5,600 bases of DNA from Alphaproteobacteria bacterium. Its GTDB lineage: Bacteria; Pseudomonadota; Alphaproteobacteria; Rickettsiales; UBA8987. The stretch covers positions 1 through 5,600 of the forward strand of contig DQGZ01000045.1 in the NCBI GenBank assembly GCA_003531345.1, written 5' to 3'. A program made the translations under genes and the position numbers. The notes below the pieces were generated by a model. The model worked only from the letters and a program-made list of their open reading frames with translations. It made no database searches and had not been told where the DNA came from. Positions 1 to 5,597 of this stretch are shown here, piece by piece. Position 1 is the stretch's first letter. Every line of letters begins with the position of its first letter.

Positions 1-11
1 TATTTTATTCT

Positions 12-956
12 ATGAAAATGGCAGCGCAAATAAAACAAAAATCAACTGAAGAGCTTAGTTACAGGCATTTCCTTGACGTGAAAGACCTAGATGCCAATGA
101 AATTGGCTGGATATTACGCACGGCAAAAGATATTAAATCTCTACAGGACCTCGGCGGACACAGAAAATATCTGGCGGGAAAGCAACTGGCAATGATATTT
201 GAAAAATCATCTACCCGAACACGCATTTCGTTTGAAGTTGCAATGAACCACTTGGGCGGTAACGCCTTATATCTAAGTGGCAAAGACTCCCAGATAGGCA
301 GAGGTGAGCCGATAATGGACACGGCAAAGGTACTCTCTCGTTATGTTGACATGATAATGATACGCACTTTTGAGCATACAAAACTGGAAGAGCTTGCCAA
401 TCATGCAAGCGTTCCCGTGATAAACGGACTTACTGACGCCAGCCATCCCTGCCAGATAATTGCTGATATCCTAACTGTTGAAGAAAGTTTGGGCAGTATA
501 AAAGGTAAAAAAATAGCATGGTTCGGGGATGTTAATAATGTACTAAATTCATGGATAGAGGCAGCCGATATACTAGGTTTTGAGCTTCGTATTGCCGCAC
601 CAAAAGAGCTTACCAAAAAAATTAAATTCAAAAATAATATCAAATATTTTGAAAAAGCGGAGGATGCCGCAAAAGGCGCTGATGTAATTACCACTGATAC
701 ATGGATATCAATGGGGGAAGATGAAGAGAACAAGGCAAAAAAAAATAAGCTTAAGCCTTATCAGGTGAATAAAAAACTCATGGCACTGGCAGCTAAGAAC
801 GCAATTTTCCTGCACTGCCTGCCCGCCCACAGGGGGGAGGAAGTTACCGCAGATATAATTGACGGCAAGCAAAGCAAAATATATGACGAAGCAGAAAACC
901 GCCTGCACGCACAAAAGGCTATAATTCTCTGGTGCTTCAAGGTGGATAAACTTTAG
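12..956 (+). CDS. argF: Ornithine carbamoyltransferase (anabolic OTCase)
   Basis: Cytosolic enzyme that transfers the carbamoyl group of carbamoyl phosphate to ornithine, giving citrulline, in arginine biosynthesis. The 314 residues cover both domains and match the usual family length of about 305-335. Seen in the sequence: the carbamoyl-phosphate motif STRTR at residues 67-71, DSQIGRGEP at 92-100, HPCQ at 145-148, a GDVNNV loop at 172-177 (GDGNNV is more usual), the ornithine-side DTWISMG at 228-234, and the catalytic-Cys segment HCLPAHRGEE at 268-277. The SMG loop and HCLP motif favour OTCase over aspartate carbamoyltransferase. Two in-frame ATGs occur (positions 12 and 18); both precede the conserved region and the choice between them is open, because only 11 bases lie upstream and no ribosome binding site is visible. 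In many alphaproteobacteria argF follows argD; the window begins too late to test this. The anabolic rather than catabolic role is inferred from similarity only. Confidence 0.97.
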   Translation: MKMAAQIKQKSTEELSYRHFLDVKDLDANEIGWILRTAKDIKSLQDLGGHRKYLAGKQLAMIFEKSSTRTRISFEVAMNHLGGNALYLSGKDSQIGRGEPIMDTAKVLSRYVDMIMIRTFEHTKLEELANHASVPVINGLTDASHPCQIIADILTVEESLGSIKGKKIAWFGDVNNVLNSWIEAADILGFELRIAAPKELTKKIKFKNNIKYFEKAEDAAKGADVITTDTWISMGEDEENKAKKNKLKPYQVNKKLMALAAKNAIFLHCLPAHRGEEVTADIIDGKQSKIYDEAENRLHAQKAIILWCFKVDKL

Positions 957-966
957 AAGAGTGCTG

Positions 967-996
967 GTAGTTAGTAGTTAGTTGTTGGTTAGTTAG
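967..996. repeat. GTTAG-rich degenerate tandem tract after argF
   Basis: Starting about ten bases after the argF stop codon, this tract contains several imperfect, closely spaced copies of GTTAG or TAGTTAG. It runs directly into the palindromic element that begins near position 1000. A shorter, similar tract follows the xseA stop codon. Its function is unknown; it may be part of, or a landing zone for, the neighbouring repeat element. Confidence 0.5.
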
Positions 997-999
997 ACA

Positions 1000-1062
1000 C
1001 TGTATCCCATCTCCCTATGGGGTGAACAATAAAATTGTTCACGGTTAGGGTGTGGGCGTAAC
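1000..1062. repeat. Palindromic dispersed repeat element, copy 1
   Basis: This intergenic element opens with CTGTATCCC (1000-1008) and closes with a GGTTAGGGTGTGGGCGT stretch (1043-1059). The same two blocks, slightly altered, occur in the same order at 5553-5597 (CTGTATCCC, then GTTAGGTGGGGGT), so the two are related copies. The centres differ. Here there are two adjacent hairpins: CCCAT/ATGGG at 1006-1021 and a perfect 9-bp stem at 1022-1042. No T-run follows, so it does not look like an intrinsic terminator. The element is locally richer in GC than its surroundings. Identification as a dispersed family rests on the two copies here and on my memory of similar alphaproteobacterial intergenic repeats. 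Confidence 0.6.
1022..1042. repeat. Perfect 9-bp inverted repeat with 3-base loop
   Basis: GTGAACAAT and ATTGTTCAC are exact reverse complements separated by AAA. The palindrome occupies the centre of repeat copy 1 and lies 41 bases before the xseA start codon and 65 bases after the argF stop. As RNA it would form a stable short hairpin; as DNA it could be a dimer binding site. No poly-T follows on either strand. It may be a variant centre of the repeat element rather than a dedicated regulatory site. Confidence 0.65.
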
Positions 1063-1083
1063 AAGGCATTACATGATATTCAT

Positions 1084-2454
1084 ATGCAGCAGGAAGTAAC
1101 ATCAGAAAAAAACGATATATTCTCAGTATCTCAGATATCAACATTGATACAAGGCACGCTGAATAAAAACTTCAGTAATATCAGGGTAAAAGGTGAAATT
1201 TCAAGCCTGAAACGCCATTCATCTGGGCATATATATTTTGACCTGAAAGACGAGCAAGGCAGTGTATTGAACGCCATCTGCTGGCGTGGCACAGCAAGTA
1301 AGATAAAAATACAGCTTGAACACGGGCTGGAGGTTATTGCAAAAGGAAGCATCACCACCTACCCGCAGCGCTCAAATTATCAGATAATCATTTCAGATGT
1401 TGAGGTTGAGGGTGTTGGCGCATTAATGAAACTACTTGAAGAGCGCAGACAAAAGCTGTTGGCTGAAGGCCTGTTTGATATGGAGCGCAAGAAACCCCTG
1501 CCCTTTTTGCCACAAGTTATTGGCGTTGTTACCTCCCCCACTGGGGCGGTTATCAAAGATATTCTGCACCGTATAAAAGACAGATTTCCCTGTAATGTAA
1601 TATTATTTCCTGTATCAGTACAGGGTGAAGGAGCCGCGCAGCAGGTGAGTGAAGCTATCAGATTTTTTAATGATATTAATGAGAATTCCAGCATTACCAA
1701 GCCTGATATATTGATAGTTGCACGAGGTGGTGGCAGCCTTGAAGATTTATGGGCATTCAATGAGGAAATAGTGGTTCGTGCCGTTGCTGAAAGCTCAATA
1801 CCAATAATTTCAGCCGTTGGTCACGAAACAGACACCACCCTTATTGACTTCGCCGCAGACAGGCGCGCCCCAACCCCAACAGCTGCCGCAGAGATGGCAA
1901 CGCCTGTAAAGTCAGACCTGATAACAACTATACTTGATCTCAAAAAACGCAGCTTCAACGGTATAAAAAGGTATATTGAAAATTTCAGGCGGGTAGTTGA
2001 TGCACTGTCAAAAGGCCTGATTTCACCAAAACAGGTATTAGAAAATTACGAACAACGGCTTGACGACTTGAAAGAGCGCATAAACCTGAGCATCAATAAA
2101 TCAATAGACCAAAAACGCAGAGACCTTGCCAATATTCGCCTCAATAGAGGTTTAATTGAAAAATTTCTGGCGGATAAAATAAAGGAGCTAAGCCTTTATA
2201 AGCCCCTACTGGAAAGCTACAGCTATAAAAATGTCATACAGCGTGGTTATAGTGTTTTAAGGCTTTCTGATGGCAGTATTGCTAGGTCAGTTTCTCAACT
2301 TTCAGCAGGAACGGTTTTTGAGTTGGAATTGAGTGATGGTAAAAAGAACGCAGCCATATTAGATGGTGGCAAACCTGTAAAGCCTACAAAGAATCAAGCG
2401 CCAGCAGGCCAAAAAAAACAGAAAAGCGAAACAACGCAAAACAGCCTGTTCTAA
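1084..2454 (+). CDS. xseA: Exodeoxyribonuclease VII large subunit
   Basis: Catalytic subunit of exonuclease VII, which with several small XseB subunits degrades single-stranded DNA from both ends to short oligonucleotides in repair and recombination. At 456 residues it has normal family length. Visible order: N-terminal OB-fold domain (about 10-108, including VKGEISSLKRHSSGHIYFDL); catalytic domain from about 130 with GVVTSPTGAVIKDI (147-160), RGGGSLEDLWAFNEE (214-228) and SAVGHETDTTLIDF (243-256), so the conserved D159, R214, H247 and D250 are all present; a helical, probably coiled-coil stretch (about 285-375); and a C-terminal segment with QRGYSVLRLSDG (386-397). The last 30 residues are a Lys/Gln-rich tail ending QNSLF. 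The ATG at 1084 is the first usable start: the frame is open back to a TAA at 1030-1032 but offers no ATG, GTG or TTG. No Shine-Dalgarno sequence is evident. The partner gene xseB is not in the window. Confidence 0.97.
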   Translation: MQQEVTSEKNDIFSVSQISTLIQGTLNKNFSNIRVKGEISSLKRHSSGHIYFDLKDEQGSVLNAICWRGTASKIKIQLEHGLEVIAKGSITTYPQRSNYQIIISDVEVEGVGALMKLLEERRQKLLAEGLFDMERKKPLPFLPQVIGVVTSPTGAVIKDILHRIKDRFPCNVILFPVSVQGEGAAQQVSEAIRFFNDINENSSITKPDILIVARGGGSLEDLWAFNEEIVVRAVAESSIPIISAVGHETDTTLIDFAADRRAPTPTAAAEMATPVKSDLITTILDLKKRSFNGIKRYIENFRRVVDALSKGLISPKQVLENYEQRLDDLKERINLSINKSIDQKRRDLANIRLNRGLIEKFLADKIKELSLYKPLLESYSYKNVIQRGYSVLRLSDGSIARSVSQLSAGTVFELELSDGKKNAAILDGGKPVKPTKNQAPAGQKKQKSETTQNSLF

Positions 2455-2573
2455 AAGTTAGATATTAGAAGTTAGATTTTAGGTTCATTCGAAGTCTGGT
2501 ATCTATAGCTAACTCACTTTAGCTGCAATACTGCAACCAAAAGTAATTTTACTATACATTTTTAGGTATTGAT

Positions 2574-2594
2574 AATAACACTGGAACTGTTATT
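2574..2594. repeat. Inverted repeat just upstream of the tRNA promoter
   Basis: AATAACA (2574-2580) and TGTTATT (2588-2594) are exact reverse complements separated by the 7 bases CTGGAAC. The right arm touches the proposed -35 box at 2593-2598. It could be an operator-like site, a weak 3'-end hairpin of the xseA transcript, or chance. No T-run follows, so termination is the least likely of these. Confidence 0.4.
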
Positions 2595-2619
2595 GAGGCG
2601 TTCATATATTGACTATAAT
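2593..2619 (+). promoter_or_regulatory. Candidate sigma-70-type promoter for tRNA-Leu
   Basis: A perfect TATAAT lies at 2614-2619, preceded by TTGAGG at 2593-2598 with a 15-base spacer, somewhat shorter than the ideal 17. Transcription would begin near 2626, giving a 5' leader of about 29 bases before the tRNA at 2655. A second TTGACT at 2609-2614 overlaps the -10 box but has no good -10 partner at the right distance. The call rests on motif match and position only. Confidence 0.45.
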
Positions 2620-2654
2620 TTTAGGTTCAAAACATTTCTGAGCTCTTATATTAT

Positions 2655-2739
2655 GCGGTTATGGTGGAACTGGTAGACACGCAGCCTTGAGGTGGCTGTG
2701 TCGCAAGATGTGGAGGTTCAAATCCTCTTAACCGCACCA
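2655..2739 (+). tRNA. tRNA-Leu, anticodon GAG
   Basis: The cloverleaf was folded by hand. Acceptor stem GCGGTTA (2655-2661) pairs fully with TAACCGC (2729-2735), followed by discriminator A2736 and an encoded CCA (2737-2739). The D stem is GTG/CAC (2664-2666, 2678-2680) with a GG-containing loop. The anticodon stem CAGCC/GGCTG (2682-2686, 2694-2698) encloses loop TTGAGGT, with anticodon GAG at 2689-2691, reading CUC and CUU leucine codons. A 13-base variable region (2699-2711) forms a short stem with a GCAA loop, as expected for a class II leucine tRNA. The T stem GGAGG/CCTCT (one G-U pair) encloses TTCAAAT. All arms are intact, so the gene appears functional. Confidence 0.97.
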
Positions 2740-2760
2740 AAATACTAAAAAAACTGGAAA

Positions 2761-3489
2761 TTACTCATCCATGTAAAATAACATCAGGCAAGGGGTTAAG
2801 GCGTGGTTGGAAGTGAGATTATATGAAACTGCATCACCATTTTCATCAGTATCATTGCCCCCACCTGAAAACGATATGCAGTCTGTTGCTGGTGAATTGC
2901 TGAATGAAACCAGATTGCCCTTACCTGCCGCGCCATCATCCAGCTTGCTGTCTATACTGAAGGCATCCTGAGGGGATATTGCACCAACATTTGGCGCATA
3001 TACAGTGCCTGACACGCCACCAAATATTATTGCGTTCTTGCTGTAATTTTTCTGAAAAACATTTTGATAGCTGGAGACCTGAAAGGCAGCGCCAGAAAAG
3101 CTTGCTTTGGGAATGTTATTACCTGGGGAAGTATAGCTGATATAAGAGAGGTCCAACAGAAAGACCTTAGAGAGCTTCAAATGCTCAAACACTCTGCCCG
3201 CCTCAAAATTATCACTCGCATAGGAGATCACCTCATCGCCGTCACCATTGCCAGTGCCAGCTGATGCCCAATAACTGGTGGCATTTTTAATATCACCAGG
3301 GAACGCATTATATTTCAGCTTAAAATTATTAAATGATGAGCGGAATTTGTTAATATCATTAATAACCGCCTGTCTTTTACTTTCTTCCACCAGCTCTTTG
3401 CCCATGAACACCCCAGCAAAAACCAGCCCTATCACCACAATAATAATAGCGGCTTCAACCATGGTGAAGCCCTTATGCCCAATTCTCAT
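2761..3489 (-). CDS. Prepilin-like protein with type IV pilin N-terminal signal
   Basis: A 242-residue protein with a class III (prepilin peptidase) signal. The short basic leader MRIGHKG would be cut after Gly7, leaving Phe8 as residue +1 and Glu12 as the conserved +5 glutamate. A hydrophobic helix (about residues 13-29) follows, then a helical linker with KLKYNAFPGDIKNATSYW (57-74), a segment I recall in other prepilin-like proteins. A large soluble C-terminal domain contains IDSKLDDGAAGKG (179-191) and two Asp/Gly-rich loops (GNGDGDE at 80-86; NDTDENGDA at 212-220) that could bind calcium. Cys204 and Cys234 may form a C-terminal disulfide loop. It probably acts in the inner membrane or periplasm as a pilus or type II secretion pseudopilus subunit. 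No assembly gene is nearby, so the exact role is open. The ATG at 3487-3489 is fixed by the leader; only a weak AGAG lies before it. Confidence 0.87.
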   Translation of the reverse strand: MRIGHKGFTMVEAAIIIVVIGLVFAGVFMGKELVEESKRQAVINDINKFRSSFNNFKLKYNAFPGDIKNATSYWASAGTGNGDGDEVISYASDNFEAGRVFEHLKLSKVFLLDLSYISYTSPGNNIPKASFSGAAFQVSSYQNVFQKNYSKNAIIFGGVSGTVYAPNVGAISPQDAFSIDSKLDDGAAGKGNLVSFSNSPATDCISFSGGGNDTDENGDAVSYNLTSNHALTPCLMLFYMDE

Positions 3490-3523
3490 ATCTCTGAAAT
3501 TTTAGTGCCTAGACACTGTTATT

Positions 3524-3551
3524 AAACTATTTAATTAATTGTTATAGTCAA
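3524..3551 (-). promoter_or_regulatory. Possible promoter of the prepilin gene
   Basis: On the minus strand a TTGACT box (plus positions 3546-3551) lies 35-60 bases ahead of the prepilin start. A weak -10 candidate TAGTTT (3524-3529) follows after 16 bases; TTTAAT (3521-3526) is an alternative at 19. The region between is very AT-rich. It would allow transcription independent of glmS, which ends 125 bp upstream. Only the -35 match is good. Confidence 0.3.
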
Positions 3552-3614
3552 AAAATGCTAAATACCAGACAGAAAGCGTAGCTTATCAATGACGGTTATG
3601 GTTACGAAATAAGT

Positions 3615-5456
3615 CTATTCCACCGTTACACTTTTCGCCAGATTTCTCGGCTGGTCAACATCCGTGCCTTTATGAACGGCTGTGTGATACGCCAAAAGCT
3701 GAACTGGTATTGAATATATCACAGGTGATATGATTGATTTTATGTTCTCATCACCCTCTAAGCTTGGCATTTCAATATATTTATAACATACATCCTTAAG
3801 CTGCGAGATGGAGTGTTTATCACCTATTAAAATTATCTTCCCTCCGCGCGCTGCTATTTCCCTGATATTTGATGCACTTTTTTCAAATAATTCATCATTA
3901 GGTGCAATGGCTATTATCGGGAAATTCTCATCAATCAAGGCAATGGGGCCGTGTTTAAGCTCACCGCTGGCATATGCCTCTGCATGGATATATGATATTT
4001 CCTTAAGCTTTAATGCCCCTTCCATAGCAATAGGGAATGATACACCCCGCCCCACATACATAACATTTTTATAATTGCTAAGGTCTGCCGCCAGTTCCTC
4101 TATCTGTTTATCAAGTGCAAAAACATCAGAGATATAACTTGGCAATTCCATCAATGATTTTGTGGCAGCATTTATTTTATCCTTATCCTCTGGTTTTTTG
4201 TGCAGTGCTATCTGTAATGCCAGAAATGCCAGCGTAACTAATTGCGTGGTGAATGCCTTGGTTGAAGCAACGCCTATTTCTGGCCCGCTATATATGGGCA
4301 ATATCAAATCACTCTCCCGCCCGATGGAGCTTTGCACTACATTCAAAACTGAAACTATTTTCTGCCCAGCCAGCTTGCAGTATTTAAGTGCTGCCAAGGT
4401 ATCAGCCGTTTCACCAGATTGTGATAAAAAAACTGCAATACCATTCTTCGGTAATACTGGTTTTCTATAACGGAACTCAGATGCAATTTCTGCAACCGCT
4501 TCTACACCTGCTATGCGCTCCAGCCAGTAAGTTGCGGTTAAGGCTGCATAATATGATGTGCCGCAGCCAACCAGTGTAATTTTGGATATATTTTTATAAT
4601 CAATATCCGTTTTAGGAAAATTAATCTCAGAAGTAACTGGGTTATAATAGGCGTGGATATTGTCGCCAATTACTGTGGGCTGTTCAAATATCTCCTTCTG
4701 CATGAAATGGCGGTAATTTTCCTTGCCGATAGAAATGGCAGAAAGTGATGAGATGGTTATTTTACGTTCAACTTCCCTGCCCTGTTTATCTGTGATTTTT
4801 ACAATGTCTTTTTTTATTTCTGCAACATCGCCTTCTTCAAGGTAGCATATCCTGTTAGTTTCAGTTGCTAAAGCTAAAGCATCAGAGGCGATATAATTCA
4901 CCTTATCACCATAACCCACTACCAGTGGCGCACCATGGCGAGTGGCGATTATAAAATCTGGCTCATCTGCAAATATAACGCCTATCGCATACGCCCCTTC
5001 AAAACTTGCGATTGCCTTTTCAACTGCCTGTTTTTTACCCAAACCACTATCAAGCAAACTGGTTATAAGCACTGGTATAACTTCCGTGTCTGTATCACTT
5101 ACGAATTTATAATTTTTACTTTCAAGCTCCTTTCTAAGTTTCAGGTAATTCTCAATTATGCCATTATGCACAACGGCAACCCGTTCAGTTGCATGCGGGT
5201 GGGCATTCTTTTCTGACGGCACACCATGAGTAGCCCAGCGTGTGTGACCAATTGCTGTATTTCCCGTAATTTTATTTTCGTCTAAAACCCTTTCCAGATT
5301 TTTTATTTTACCTTCAGCACGGCAACGCTCAATTTTACCGTTATTCACAGTTGCCACACCTGCGGAATCATAACCACGATACTCAAGGCGCTTAAGCCCT
5401 TCAACCACTATTTCTGCAGCATCATTCCTGCCTGTTACACCAATTATTCCACACAT
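3615..5456 (-). CDS. glmS: Glutamine-fructose-6-phosphate aminotransferase (isomerizing)
   Basis: Cytosolic enzyme that makes glucosamine-6-phosphate from fructose-6-phosphate and glutamine, the first committed step to UDP-GlcNAc for peptidoglycan and lipopolysaccharide. The 613 residues match the usual length of about 600-610. N-terminal glutaminase domain: catalytic Cys2 (exposed on Met removal), RGYDSAG (27-33), HTRWATHG (71-78), NAHPH (84-88), HNGIIENY (97-104) and SDTDTE (120-125). Linker: HFMQKEIFEQP (250-260). First SIS domain: VGCGTSYYAA (296-305), LSQSGETADT (344-353), STKAFTTQ (398-405). Second SIS domain: EGALKLKEISYIHAEAYASGELKHGP (479-504). The protein ends with the typical VDQPRNLAKSVTVE. 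The ATG is fixed by the Cys-1 requirement, and two TAA codons lie in frame just upstream. An AAGGA stretch is 18 bases before the ATG, too far for a standard Shine-Dalgarno. No glmM, glmU or glmS ribozyme is seen nearby. Confidence 0.98.
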   Translation of the reverse strand: MCGIIGVTGRNDAAEIVVEGLKRLEYRGYDSAGVATVNNGKIERCRAEGKIKNLERVLDENKITGNTAIGHTRWATHGVPSEKNAHPHATERVAVVHNGIIENYLKLRKELESKNYKFVSDTDTEVIPVLITSLLDSGLGKKQAVEKAIASFEGAYAIGVIFADEPDFIIATRHGAPLVVGYGDKVNYIASDALALATETNRICYLEEGDVAEIKKDIVKITDKQGREVERKITISSLSAISIGKENYRHFMQKEIFEQPTVIGDNIHAYYNPVTSEINFPKTDIDYKNISKITLVGCGTSYYAALTATYWLERIAGVEAVAEIASEFRYRKPVLPKNGIAVFLSQSGETADTLAALKYCKLAGQKIVSVLNVVQSSIGRESDLILPIYSGPEIGVASTKAFTTQLVTLAFLALQIALHKKPEDKDKINAATKSLMELPSYISDVFALDKQIEELAADLSNYKNVMYVGRGVSFPIAMEGALKLKEISYIHAEAYASGELKHGPIALIDENFPIIAIAPNDELFEKSASNIREIAARGGKIILIGDKHSISQLKDVCYKYIEMPSLEGDENIKSIISPVIYSIPVQLLAYHTAVHKGTDVDQPRNLAKSVTVE

Positions 5457-5481
5457 AATTTTATATTTTTATTATCCTTGC

Positions 5482-5516
5482 CGTCATTGCGAGTACTTTT
5501 TCCACAGCAATTTAGA
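5482..5516. repeat. CGTCATTGCGAG-type dispersed palindromic repeat in the glmS leader
   Basis: The sequence opens with CGTCATTGCGAG (5482-5493) and closes with AGCAATTTAGAG (5506-5517 region); ATTGC (5486-5490) and GCAAT (5507-5511) form the outer arms of an imperfect hairpin. I recall CGTCATTGCGAG ... GCAATCT as the head and tail of a short repeat found many times in several alphaproteobacterial genomes. The interior here is short and AT-rich, so this would be a degenerate or internally deleted copy. It lies 26 bp upstream of the glmS start codon, probably within its untranslated leader. Confidence 0.5.
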
Positions 5517-5552
5517 GAAAGTGAGTAACTAATTTATTAAGAAGTTAAAACT

Positions 5553-5597
5553 CTGTATCCCTCCCCTGCTTGCGGGGGAGGTTAGGTGGGGGTGACG
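5553..5597. repeat. Palindromic dispersed repeat element, copy 2
   Basis: This is related to the element at 1000-1062: both have AGTTA(G/A)-A-rich sequence leading into CTGTATCCC, a palindromic centre, then GTTAGG(G)TG(T)GGG. Here the centre is a GC-rich hairpin, CCTCCCC (5560-5566) against GGGGAGG (5575-5581), with an 8-base loop. It stands out sharply from the AT-rich flanks. It may continue past the window's edge. It resembles the CCCCCACC(C)TAACCTCCCCC motif I recall from repeats in other genomes of this class; family membership has not been searched. Confidence 0.6.

Larger units (their letters stand above)
2455..2654. other. Gene-free gap between xseA and tRNA-Leu
   Basis: No coding region is supported in these 200 bases. 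They hold a GTTAG-like tract just after the xseA stop (2457-2485), a 12-base direct repeat ATTTTAGGTTCA at 2476-2487 and 2618-2629, a 7-bp inverted repeat at 2574-2594, and a candidate promoter for the tRNA at 2593-2619. No convincing intrinsic terminator for xseA was seen; a short AGTAA/TTACT palindrome at 2542-2553 has too small a loop to be persuasive. Confidence 0.6.

Noticed and set aside
59..914. Several open frames opposite argF, and similar ones opposite or overlapping xseA, the prepilin gene and glmS
   Set aside because: Each lies wholly or almost wholly inside a confidently identified gene in another frame, with no recognisable domain or ribosome binding site; they are shadows of the real coding sequence.
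1022..1042. LexA/SOS box upstream of the repair gene xseA (GAAC ... GTTC within the palindrome)
   Set aside because: The GAAC and GTTC halves are 9 bases apart, matching neither the GAAC-N4-GTTC type nor the GTTC-N7-GTTC direct repeat known in alphaproteobacteria, and the site lies inside a repeat element.
1022..1050. Intrinsic terminator of argF
   Set aside because: The 9-bp hairpin is followed by a G-rich sequence and not by a T-run on the plus strand.
3563..3600. Another CGTCATTGCGAG-family repeat between glmS and the prepilin gene
   Set aside because: Only the 8 bases CGTCATTG (minus strand, 3587-3594) match; the rest of the head and the GCAAT tail are absent, so a chance match is likely.
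3545..3614. Intrinsic terminator after glmS
   Set aside because: An AAGC/GCTT mini-hairpin (3574-3584) has only four pairs, and the nearby T-run on the minus strand is more than 20 bases further on, so it is too weak to call.
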